From: Serinus canaria
Lineage: Eukaryota > Chordata > Aves > Passeriformes > Fringillidae
Reading direction: 5' to 3'
Length of the DNA stretch: 64,000 nucleotides
NCBI RefSeq assembly: GCF_022539315.1
Contig: NC_066317.1
Location: 28,900,048-28,964,047 of the forward strand
This document shows positions 1-10,260 of this stretch, piece after piece (positions within the stretch are counted from its first letter, which is position 1; the number at the start of each line of letters is the position of its first letter). The notes beneath the pieces were generated by a model. It did no database searches. It was not told where the DNA came from and worked only from the letters and a program-made list of their open reading frames with translations. The translations under genes and the position numbers were made by a program.

Positions 1-642
1 TAGTATAAGGTTAAGTCTCACAAAATCCGCCTAGCTCTAACCGTCAACACAGCTCAGTGTTTAGCACTATGAGAATCAATGCAAATTCCCTGCTCATGTG
101 GAATTAATGAAGGATTGTTTCGTGCGGCTGTTTTTCACTCTTCCTCTTGCTCAATGTGCAGGAAGGACTTTGCAGAGACCTGACATTTCTGAAGCTCTGG
201 AAAAACTTAACTGTAGTGACACATTAGTGGGAGCGGAATTTCTGTATAACCACAGACCTTCTGACACCAAACTAGTTCATTAGGATCAGGGTTATTACAA
301 TGTCAAGTCAATTAACCTCATGTGTGCCACTCTTTCGTACGTGTTCATTGCCATGGTTCCTTACGGCAACTCATTGTATTAACCTCTAAAATAAGATGCA
401 GCTTCACACAGGACAGAAAGCCAGAGAAGTACCCTGTGGAGGACCTACGTTATACAACCAAAGGAACTGTGGTACACAGAGGTTGTATAGGAAAGCCAAG
501 GGTTACCAAAGCTATTTGTTTTTATGTGAGAAAAAATACGTTACAAATAAAAATGAATTTGAACCAATTCCTAAAGTCCTTCATCAAAGGGAATTTTGTT
601 AGAGGACAAAACAAGGACTGTGAGATTTGTTCCAATTTGTTT

Positions 643-670
643 GTATGTATGTATGTATGTATGTATGTAT
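643..670 (+). repeat. (GTAT)n microsatellite
   Basis: Seven uninterrupted copies of a GTAT tetramer lie in the putative 3' UTR. They cause the apparent MYVCMYV repeat at the end of a short reading frame, which is therefore not a protein signal. Confidence 0.9.
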
Positions 671-3558
671 GACTGATTGACATAAAAATCTAAAAAAAGT
701 AAATGTGGGTTATTTCAGCAAACTGGAACGTATGTATGATATTTGACAATGGCAGTACTCCGAAAAATGACCTTTCTTCCTCTGCCAGATCTCTCTACTG
801 TGTTCTTTGTTGAAGTATTAATTTAACTGGAAATGCATACAGGCATGGTTCTGCTTTTAATGTTTGGTTTGTTGGGGGTTTTTTAAGTATGAACTTGTCC
901 TTTCTAAAGTAGCATTGGCTTTATTCTTATATCCAGTGGTCAAAGGTTGAATTGCTACTGTAGCCTGATGCAGATAGAGTGGTGCTCCCTTTAAGTGTTG
1001 CTTGAGGAGCTGTGAGCTTACTGCCAATGCCTACAATAGCCTGGGAAGTGCTGTCTTTCCTTTCTCATTTTTAGGGCTTTGAAACGAAAGGGCATTGAGT
1101 CAGAAACAAGGGAGTAATTTAAGCATGTTTGCGAAATGGAAAGAAATCTTTGATAAAATTTCTTGTCATAAGTATTTGTCTTATTTCTAAAACGTAAGGT
1201 GGTTGTTTTGATAAATTTGAGAAAAACTAATGTTTTTTTTCTAAAGTTGCATTTGACTTGTAAAAATGCAGACCCCAGGGTTCTTAAATGGGGGGTTTGT
1301 CTGGGTTTTAATTACTGTTTCATGAAGATATTTCCTCTTCTTTCCTTTGTTTATTTTTTGCACGTAGAATCAATTAAAAATTTCTCGTGCAAATATAAGT
1401 TTCCTTATTTCATTGGAATAAATATTTTGTGCATGAAGCTTAAGGACTGTATAACGAAGCTAAGAAACTGGTGGTAACATTTATGAATACTAAAATGCAA
1501 GTTTGTTATTACTAAGAGAACAAAATATCCTCTGCTTGAACTGAGTTTGTCCTAAAATTCTGAAGATGGTATCTCGGTCATTACAAATAAACTGTCCTAT
1601 CAAAATTTAAAAAGCTGTAGATCAAATTTTCATTCTAAGTGTCCTTATAACACTTTCTGACATTGGAAGACCCTTAAATAGCACATCAAGGCAGAAAAGG
1701 CATTTGAGCTGTATTTAGTAATAAAGAGAAGGGGTTGCACAGATTGAGATAAAAGCTTCTAAAAATGTGCTGTGGCTGTCAGTTATCACATTTAGTCCCA
1801 AATATGGATTTTTAGAATACAATTTTATTAAGCTTACCTGTTTACCCCTCAGAAAACACAGCCAAATCCTCCAAATCCATGTTGTCAGGTACTTTGAGAA
1901 GCATGAAAATCAGATCCTTACCCATATAGCAAAAAAGATACTTAAGACTGTGCTATTTCATGTATACACTTTTCTTCAAAAGCTTTTCAGTCTTCTGGTC
2001 CAGCATTGTTTGGCAGGATTTTAGATAACCCTTGTGAACCCAGTGCATCCTGATGAAATTGAAATAAGTGAATTCTGCACATAACCCTCCTCACAACCCA
2101 GCTCAAAGCTATTAGGAGTTTTGTGGATTTTTTCTTAAAATTGAGTAGTTTTTTTTGATTTTCAGACATTATCAGCAGAGCAGCACCTAAAGAATGTCAT
2201 GAATTTGAAGTTATTTCTGATAGCAAATGCTGTCAACTTCAAATTTAGTGGCATAGGACATTCCCTTCCAAGGTCTGACCTTATCTGCCTGGCACCGGGA
2301 AACTGAGAAACACATTGCTTTTACGGTGCTTCTGAAGCCAACTTCGCTAAAATGCTTGGCTTACAAACCTTATAAAGAGCAACCAAAGCAGAAATTCTGC
2401 ACTTAAAAGCTGGCAGCCTTTTTTTCTCATCCAATTAAGGGAAGGTCAGAATTGCACTACGTGATTTGCTGAGTTGTTAGCATTTATTAAAGGCTTTACA
2501 GGCTTTACGCTGCTGCCAGATTTCAGGTATAACCAAATGTCCCCTTGACTTCCCTGGAATGCTAATTGAGTAGCAGCACAGCATGAATGGTGAAAGTATG
2601 TGCTTCATTTAACTAATCTTCAACTCAAAAGTAATCTCAAAAGGTTATTAGATCTTGTGTCATATGGAGCATTTTAGGACAAACTAGCCAACTGTATTTT
2701 CATTGTTCAGTGAATAGAATAAAAAGATCTGTTCAGATAAATCCAATATAAACAATAGGAGAGTTTTGCATAGGCTAAACCAGCACCAATGTATTGAAAA
2801 AGAAAAGGAAAATGGTTTAGGCAAGAAATTGCCTCATAAAGATTGAGTGCTAGTAAATGCTCATCTGTTCTGTAAAAGCTAGAGGGCTTTTGATTTTATG
2901 TCAATATTTTTTATAATAAGGATCTAGTGTTGCCATAATGAGAACTGTAAGTGCCCAATATGTTGTCTTTGTTATAAAGAAATGACTTTCAATTGTGGGA
3001 GACAGCTTGTTATGAAATCATGATGTAAAGTCAAACTTTTCTTCCAGAATTCAAGCAGTGATTATCTGACCTCTTTGTGGAAAGCGTACAAAAAGTATTT
3101 GTACTGTGGAGTGGCAAGGTTCCTAACAGGTCATTTTATTTCTGACGAATGTACAGCACTTCAGTTGATATTTGTGAGCAACACAGCCTTAACAACCCTG
3201 ACACTTTTTCTTTGGCTTTATGACATGGAAATGTTCCCTAAGTTGCTTAGTGTACGGCAGCAGCCCCTGATAGAAATCTCTACCAGTTGATATGCTGCAG
3301 CTTGCCAGTTCTAGGAGTGTTTCCAGTTCTTTTTTCATGTTTTTTAAAACGTTTTTGTACATTCCATCTTTGTAATATATGTTTTGTGTATATGTAAGCC
3401 TTGCACTCTCTTGACACTCATAATGAAATATTCTTCTCACATGTTTTTTTGTTGTCGATTATGATGTTTTTGTTTGGTTGGTTTTTTAATCCCTATGAAG
3501 CTAAATACAGACTTTTTCTCCTTAAGGTCAAGGATGAAAGATGCACATCAAAGTACTT

Positions 3559-3586
3559 GTGCGTGTGCGTGTGTGCGTGTGTGTGT
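3559..3586 (+). repeat. Imperfect (GT)n/(GC GT)n dinucleotide repeat
   Basis: An alternating GT/GC purine-pyrimidine run of about 28 bases lies shortly before the putative poly(A) signal. The alternating pattern could adopt Z-DNA, but nothing else supports a function. Confidence 0.8.
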
Positions 3587-3712
3587 AGTTTTAGCTTCCT
3601 GTGTGCCATGGTATTCATAATGCTTTAGCTGACAAAAAAAATTACTCTGTCTTTGAAATGTAGGAAAACCGGAGTCCAATGTGTACCTTTACCACGCACA
3701 AAAATTTCAATT

Positions 3713-3724
3713 AATAAAAATAAA
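3713..3724 (+). terminator. Tandem poly(A) signals of an upstream + strand transcript
   Basis: Two canonical AATAAA hexamers lie back to back (3713-3718 and 3719-3724). A GT/T-rich stretch follows at about 3726-3760, which fits a cleavage-stimulation element. Cleavage would fall near 3735-3745. The transcript is unproven; TRIM2 is the candidate because of conserved gene order. Confidence 0.45.
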
Positions 3725-3745
3725 GCTTGGTTCCTCTGTTATTTT

Positions 3746-6189
3746 CATGGTTGAGGATTTATTTTTCATATGTCTCATACTCACTTGTCCCTAAAAGTAA
3801 CCCCATAATGCAGGAAGACAGGTAATTTTTTCTAGTTTTGTTCCCTGACACCACAGGTCACAAGCTAAGGAAACTGTGATTTTTTTCATGGGTGTTAAAT
3901 TTTAGGTTGACAGAGGAAAGATGGATCTGAGTTCTTCTTGGGAAGAAGGTGCAGAGTTGGAGCTTCCTTGTTCCTTTCTTGCTTCTTCAGTCCAGGAATC
4001 AAAATTAAGATTTTCATTGGTGGCAGTAAGATTAAGAGCTGTAAGCTTTTCTGCTTGCATCATACAGGTACACAGTACCTTTTAGATGAGGTGTGATATA
4101 ATCTTTCAACAGTCTGTTGCAGAAAACCAAATTAAATTATTGTGGAAAACAGAAAATTTGCCTTAGGAGTTCAGTCTGACTCTGTTCCTGTAAGAACAAA
4201 TTTCCAGCTTGTGTTTACTTCAATTTCACATAGTAACTGTGTCTTCTTGGTCACTGGTGAACTCTCCAAACTGGAATCATTTGAGAACTCAGTGTGACTG
4301 GGAACTTGCTCATGAAGTAAGACAGAATCTTCAGATGGATCATTTGTCTTGGATGCAACCTCAATGGAGGGGACTAGCAGGGTCAGTGAAACCCCCAGTG
4401 ATGAGTGTTTGCTCAGTGGCAGGACAGTCAGAAATGAGACAGCTGAAATACTGAGCAGCTGTCCATTTTTGTGGATCTTTCCCCCAAACCCTCTAGAGGA
4501 GTATGTGTTTTATTCTTTCTTGCAAGTCATAGGGAGTGTCAGCAGCCATGTTTCAAGGCCTCATTTTTTTCCTAAAGACAAACTTAGTACAATGTAATGG
4601 ATCGGTTTCGGTTTTCTGTCAGTCTACAGATGAATACACGCTCATAGACTCTTGGTGCTGAATGTACTTGCCTATCTGCCCTGAAATTCAGATAATTACA
4701 AAAGGCTTTATTTGTCTGTCAGCTAAAAGAACACACACCTTGAAGTCGCGCTGTGTTGGATTGACATTCAGAGTTGCAGAGCACTTGTTCCTTCCCATGT
4801 AAAAAAGATCACGAAGAATAGAAGCAATAGCACAGGATTTCCTGAAACCACTGGGCTTAGTAGGTAAGATGCTTGTTACATTCCCAATCTTTTCTAATTG
4901 ATGGGCTAGAAATGTTTTCTGTTCCCTGGATTGCTACAGCAGAGGCTCTTCACCACTGAGCAAAATCAGACAGACAGGCTGAACACTAATACCAGAGAAC
5001 ACTTTTGTTTACCAGAAAATATCTGCAGTAAATGACCAACTTCCTCCTTGACCCTCTTGTGGTACTTATTAAAATACCTAAAAGAGGCAAGGGAATCTTT
5101 TAGGAGTTCTGTAAATAGGACAAGGAATCCAGTCTCACCAACGAGTAACAATGTCAGGGAGAATAGGGCCAAAGTAGCTAAAGGAGCAGGTACTTTGGGC
5201 AGTCACCCTTAGCCAGGCTTTCTCTCTTTAGAGTGGTACCCCTTAACATACCATTGAAGGTTCAAAAACATTTTCTTGTTCCTTAGGCTGACGTTCTCTC
5301 ACATCCAGCTGTGCTACTCTGCAGTTAACTCTCCCCACAGTTTTACTGACAGTTCATGTGAATGCTCCCTAATTTGGACCAGACTGAACTCTCAGTGGAG
5401 TGGAACAGTCAATGTCATTTCTGTGGACAGATGTTCTCCCTAGGCAGACCCCAGCTGTGCTGGTAGAGGAGCACTGGCTGCTCATTGCTACATGTGGTTG
5501 AAGGCTGCTGCCCTCAGGTTTGTTCTGAGCTAGGCACATGAATGCCTTGTTCCTTCAGAGAAATGCCTCGTGACCAAAATCCTAGTGTTTGAGCTACTCA
5601 CCTCGAGGATAACTGCAATGCTCACTTCTGCCTAGCAAAGCTGTGGAAGCAGTAAGTTTAGCATTTCTCACCAAGGGTTTTCCATTCAAAGGTTAAATGT
5701 TTGTAGGGAGAACAAACATTACAGTCCAAAAGCTCTTTCAAAGATGAAATGAGGCAGCAGACTGGCCTGTATGGGATACTCATGGATCATATTGCTTCCT
5801 GTTGTGTGGCCACGGCCCATGACAGACTGCTTGGACCCCAGAGAAGTTGGTATCACCCCCCAGGGGTGAGCATCTCCTTGTCCTCCATGCTCTACAGATG
5901 TCAATCATACAGGTGCTGTGAGAGACAGCCACAGGACTCAAAAGGCTTGCTCTTACCCTTCTAGAAATAAACTGATCTGCTATTAGAAAGGAATGAGAAG
6001 AAGGTATCTTGACAAACAAACAGCAGGCCTGATACATAGATAAGGCCAGATACAGCAAGGGGAAAGAATCAATGAGAGAAATCATAAATTCCATAGGAAT
6101 TCCACTAATTGACAGATTGTTACTCACTCAAGACTCCACTAAATTTCTGGATTTAGAGAAAAAAGAACAGACACACAAAGAAAAAGAAA
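3746..6189. other. Intergenic, no gene recognised
   Basis: Short frames occur on both strands, but none resembles a known protein or has a convincing exon structure. One minus-strand frame at 5780-6127 (115 aa) is close to the LTR cluster and could be repeat-derived, but I cannot match it to any family. Confidence 0.6.
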
Positions 6190-6451
6190 AATGGGAAGGT
6201 TTATACATCAGAGGGGTCTTAGGTATTAGGTGTTTCAGGGAGTCTGTACCTCTCAAGTACCTCAGCCAATGGAGATAGAGAGAGGGAAACGTGGCTGGGA
6301 AGTTAGGATATAAGGAAGGCTGTGTCCCCTAAAAATTTGAGGGAACCCATGGAAATACCCCATGACCTCTCCCTTTGAACTAAGTTGCAGAACTCCTCTG
6401 TCTCCTTTTTGGTCATAAACCTCTGGTGTTTGTGGATTAATTTTCCTGACA
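6190..6451 (+). mobile_element. Degenerate ERV LTR, copy 1 (left edge approximate)
   Basis: The right half aligns with the LTR ending at 7658. From 6244 the two copies share a CCAAT box (6266-6270), a TATA-like TATAAG (6309-6314), and a long 3' block that includes CATAAA, a plausible variant poly(A) signal, and ends in TTTTCCTGACA at 6451. The order CCAAT, TATA, poly(A) signal and terminal CA is standard for an LTR read on the + strand. No retroviral coding sequence or target-site duplication is visible. The left edge, near 6190, is set by weak similarity only. Confidence 0.6.
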
Positions 6452-7264
6452 TATTCGACTTGAGCTCTTCCCTTCTGAAAAAATAGCTCATGTAATTAAG
6501 ACTGTGACTGTGCTATGGCACATATGTGTGAAAGGAACAAAATTAAACTAGGATAATTTTCATTCTCTACTGGCTAAGCTTTCTGCCATTGTCACTTTAT
6601 TGTCTTTTCCAAACAGATTTTCTGATTGTAATTCAGCTACAGTCAATTGTAAGAGCAAAATTAAGGAGAGTAGAAATTTCATCTCATCCAAGCATAATTA
6701 CTCTGACAAAGCACTGTATTTTCTCTAACTCAGGAACAGTGGAAAACTATTTTGACCGGTATTTAAAGATCTCAGTCAGTCTCCTAGAATAGAAAATGTA
6801 GCCCAAATTGTTAAAACTTAAGAAAATCACAGGAAAATGAAAACAATATTCTAACAGAAAGACATTGAAAGTTATAAGTCTCCATTACACTGTATTTCTA
6901 TCCATTGTCTTGTTTTTAGAATCATAACATAAGACTAGCAGTTTTGTGAAATACCACCTTTAGACATTCTGAAGCCCGCTAAAAATGCCAGGCCTTTATG
7001 TATTTTAGGAGTGATTCATTCATTCCACTTCTTGCAGTAATGGAAAACCACCCCTCAAATGACAAAGCATGAGATACACCCTTTTGTTTCAGACCTCTTT
7101 CACCCAGCGGTCTTTCAACTAGTTAGTTGTGATCAGGTGCTGCAAAATGTGGAGGTGTTAGGCAACCTCGTCTTGCAGAGCAAATTGAACCTGGTGATGT
7201 GGCGGTTGAGAGGAAAGCTCATGTCTTTACAATCAATTTTCTGGGTGAAGGTATGGGGTTAATG
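6452..7264. other. Unique spacer between two related LTRs
   Basis: About 800 bases separate the two LTR copies. I see no gag, pol or env similarity and no obvious primer-binding site after the first LTR. Either the internal region is too decayed to recognise, or the two LTRs inserted separately into single-copy DNA. Confidence 0.45.
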
Positions 7265-7658
7265 TGTTTGAAATGGGTATTAATGTCTGTACTAACTTTG
7301 GGCAGCAGGTTTGTTGCAGAGCCCAGACAGCTTGGCTCCTGAAACAAACAGGTGGGTCTGCACAAGCTGGAGTTTCTGAGCATTGGGGTAAAATAGTAGG
7401 TACGAGGGGGGATATGTGGTGGGCTGTACCACCAGGAAAGCTGTACCTTCCTATTACCTCAGCCAACGGGGAAAGGAAGAGGCAACATGAGGCCAGGAGT
7501 TTAGGATAAAAGGAGGCTGTGCCCTCTGAAACCTCCAGAGAGAAAACCCTGTGGGTGTGTGCCCCAGTGGACTCTCTCCCTTTATTTGAATGAAGTTGCA
7601 AGATTCCTCTGTCTCCTTTTTAGACATAAACCTCTGGTGTTTGTGGATTTTCCTGACA
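7265..7658 (+). mobile_element. Degenerate ERV LTR, copy 2 (left edge approximate)
   Basis: The region from 7441 to 7658 aligns closely with 6244-6451. Visible landmarks are an AGCCAA box near 7461, a TATA-like GGATAAAAGG near 7505-7514, a CATAAA near 7624 and the shared terminus TTTTCCTGACA ending at 7658. The proposed left edge near 7265 starts with TG, as LTRs do, but no target-site duplication confirms it. Substitutions and small indels relative to copy 1 show that the pair is old or that the copies are independent members of one family. Confidence 0.6.
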
Positions 7659-7661
7659 CTG

Positions 7662-8130
7662 TGAAAGGGCTTCAGGGCTGCCAGGGCACTTGGGGCAGCT
7701 GAGCCTGGCTGTCCCCATGATGCCTAGAGAGGCTACATAGAACAGAGGCTAGACAGTGGTACAGGAATAAAGTAGGTATTTATTAAAAGGCCTTCAAAGG
7801 ATACGCCTTGGGCACTACATGAGCCCAGCCATGGCTCCACCCAAGATGGGACACCAAGTCACAAGATTTCACACTTTTATAAGTTTTGGTCCATTCACAT
7901 ATTGGGGTTCATTGTCCAATTACAACTTTGGGTTATGAAGTCCCATCCTCCCAGACTGCTCTCCTCAATTTGCTGATGTTTATATCTTTTGAGCCTGAAG
8001 CTGCAACGGTGTCCTTGGTTCCCAGGCTGGAAAAGGATTGTTTTGTCCAACTGACCTGTGAAGAGAACTTGCTAACACTTGATACGAAGTTCAGAGTTAC
8101 CTACTAATGCAGTACAGAATCTGGAAAGTA
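7662..8130 (-). mobile_element. ERV LTR of a second family, antisense (edges approximate)
   Basis: Read on the minus strand, this block has a TATA box (complement of 7875-7881) and then an AATAAA (complement of 7779-7784) about 95 bases further on. That is the normal TATA to poly(A) spacing across an R region. The core around 7770-7960 looks like a passerine LTR family I have seen before, but I cannot name it with certainty. Both edges are estimates. It follows the previous LTR almost directly, in the opposite orientation. Confidence 0.55.
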
Positions 8131-9409
8131 TGAAAGCTAAAATCTTAAGGCATTGCACAGGGGCCATGGACAGAGAAAACCTGCAGAGCCACTTGCCCCA
8201 ACATCACTCAAGAGCATGTTTTGGAGGTGGATGGGCTCTCTGGGCTGCTGAGACCACATTCACCCTCTGAAACAAGGAATGTATTCCAGCTCTGGTTCCA
8301 GGTGTGTTCTCCAGCCATGTGCTGGCTTGGTCTGGGGGTGACACCTGTGTGTTTGCTGGCAGTCTACTTTCACAAGTAATGGGCAGATGGGAGCACTGCT
8401 GCCTCACGAGTACTGAACAGAAGACGCAAGGTTCTTGCCCCAGACCCACATCAAGAGTGAATGCCCCTCTGAAAACCCTTCCTTCCTCTCCCCTTCCTCT
8501 ACTGCAGGCAGTGTGTTCAGCTCTGACACCCACCCTGCCACTCATACCTATTGCTCACAGAAAACCTACACTGCTTTGGGGACTTTGCAAATGTTACAGC
8601 AGTCATTTGCTTGGCAGCAGCAGAAAAAACAGCAGAGCCCAGTTTTGTTTCAGGCTGTGAAGGAGCAGGAAGGGGCCTAGATCCTTGGACTGCAGTGGTG
8701 AGGGTGATAGGAGGAAAAGAACTGTCACAGGGAATCTGAGGATGTAATCACTTTAAGGGCTGGCCAAAGGAAATTAAAGGCAGGGAGACAGAATACAAGC
8801 TCTCAACAGCAGATGAGGGGGTGTACCAACAGATTTCATCCTGAGTTAGCAAGCTGAAAATGTGATGCACATGAGAAAGAACAAAAAGCTTTGTATTAAA
8901 GATGCCTTTTCTCATTTGCATTTCATTTTTAGTAATACTCTAGTGTGCACAATGAGGAATGGGATCATTAGCTGCATGGAAAAGAATGTCAGGTTTCAGG
9001 GAAGGGGTCACCTTGCGACAGGCATTGAAAACATGCACAGGCACTGCCTGAACATCTCAGCTTGCACATTTTCATTTGCTTGTATTTAAACTCTTGACTT
9101 AGTATGGCAGATATGAAGCCACTGCTGTTGCAAAGCAATTTCTCAGAACTTGCTGCAGCTGAAGGAAAGTGATTTACAACATAAATAATAATTAAAGCAA
9201 GCCGTCAGTAATTAAAGTCATTGCAATGAACAACTGCTTCAAGCAACACCAGATGTGGCCAGGCCCTTCCCTTCCACGGGCAGCGAGGGCTTTATTTTTC
9301 CACATCCTGTGGCTCCTGTGACAAGCCTTTGGTACAACACGTGGTGTTAGACCACGGTTAACATGTTCTTTTTGTGCCCTCAGTTTTATCCTACGGCACA
9401 CCCGGGTGG
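8131..9409. other. Intergenic sequence upstream of MND1, no gene recognised
   Basis: The sequence is moderately GC-rich at 8280-8700 and AT-rich afterwards. Overlapping short frames at 8204-8739 run in several registers and match nothing I know. A distal promoter element could lie here, but I see none that stands out. Confidence 0.55.
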
Positions 9410-9549
9410 AAAAAAAAAAAACCAAACTAAACCAAAACCACAAAAAACCAACAAACGAAATCCCAAACCAAACCAAACCAACAAATAATAATAATAATAA
9501 AAACCTAAACAACAACAACAAAAAAAACCCCAAAACCAACAAAAACCAC
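9410..9549. repeat. A/C-rich low-complexity tract
   Basis: About 140 bases are almost entirely A and C with scattered T; the only G is at 9457. The tract holds a poly-A run, CCAAA-type repeats, an (AAT)n run near 9485-9500 and an (AAC)n run near 9508-9520. It ends exactly where the CpG island begins. The hydrophobic segment in a long minus-strand frame here is just a translation of this tract. Confidence 0.9.
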
Positions 9550-10260
9550 GCCCACAGTGGCCGAAACCACGGTGCCCTGCGCGGCCACACCGCTACCGCC
9601 GTGAGGGCGGTGAGGGCCCCGGGCCGGGGCGGGCGGCAGGCGGCGCTGCGCACGCGGCCTCCCGGCCTCCCTCCACCCCTCCCTCCCTCCAGCCTCTTCC
9701 CGCTCAGTGGCGCCGGAATCAAACCGCGCCGCCCGCCCGCGACATGGTAAGCGGGGCCGCCCGCCCTCCGCCTCGCTCCGCTTTCCTTCCCGGGCCCTCG
9801 CAGAGGCTGCGGGGGGAGCCGCGACCGCGGTGATGGCGGGTGACGGCCGCCCACGCCTCGTGTCCCCCCGACCCGGTGGCTCTGAGGGGAGCGGGGCTCC
9901 CGCTTCGGGGAGGCCCCGCGGTGCCGCTTCTGGGGGTGCAGCGCCAGCATGGCATGGGCCGTGCCTTTGGGTTGCTGAAGAGCGGTGTAAACGAGCCGGC
10001 ACCCGGAGGAGTGGCCATAGCCCCGTGGCTGTGCCTCGGGGTGGGCACGGTGCCCGCTGCTTCCCCCGAGACACGGGAGCCCAGGTGTGGCCAGGCTGAG
10101 CCTCTGGCTGCGGCTGTGGGGAGGTGGGAGCGGGCAGAGCGAATCGCAGGTGTGCCCGAGTGCGCTCACAGCACCGCGTTCTTCCGTCTGCCTGCAGGAG
10201 CGGCAGCCAAAGGGATGCTGGTGGTGTGGTTAGTATTTGTGGTGGGGAACGCCTGCCAGT
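9550..10260. promoter_or_regulatory. MND1: CpG island and TATA-less promoter of MND1
   Basis: GC content and CpG density rise abruptly at 9550 and fall away after about 10260, unlike anything else in the window. The island contains a GC box (GGGGCGGG, near 9625-9632) and an E2F-like TTCCCGC at 9697-9703. There is no TATA box. Transcription probably starts near 9680-9720, giving a 5' UTR of a few tens of bases before the ATG at 9744. The island extends about 500 bases into intron 1, which is usual for such promoters. Start-site positions are inferred. Confidence 0.8.
9744..9746 (+). CDS. MND1: MND1 coding exon 1 (start codon only)
   Basis: The coding part of exon 1 is just the ATG. It is followed at once by a strong donor (GTAAGC at 9747). 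Exon 2 starts with TCC AAG AAA AAA GGT, so the joined product reads MSKKKG, as in mammalian MND1. This fixes the start codon. Intron 1 is phase 0 and spans 9747-11789; beyond the CpG island it holds no recognisable element. Confidence 0.93.

Larger units (their letters stand above)
1..3745 (+). other. Probable distal 3' UTR of an upstream gene (TRIM2 by synteny)
   Basis: I see no open frame resembling a known protein and no transposon in this stretch. The sequence is AT-rich and repeat-poor. It contains several AATAAA hexamers and ends in a doubled AATAAA at 3713-3724 followed by GT-rich sequence, which is how a vertebrate 3' UTR ends. In other amniotes TRIM2 lies just upstream of MND1 on the same strand and has a 3' UTR of several kilobases, so this is the likeliest identity. 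The TRIM2 coding end is not in the window, so the assignment is an inference from gene order. The alternative is plain intergenic DNA. Confidence 0.35.

Noticed and set aside
98..283. Frame near the left edge as a possible TRIM2 C-terminus
   Set aside because: It does not resemble the NHL-repeat end of TRIM2. The region looks untranslated.
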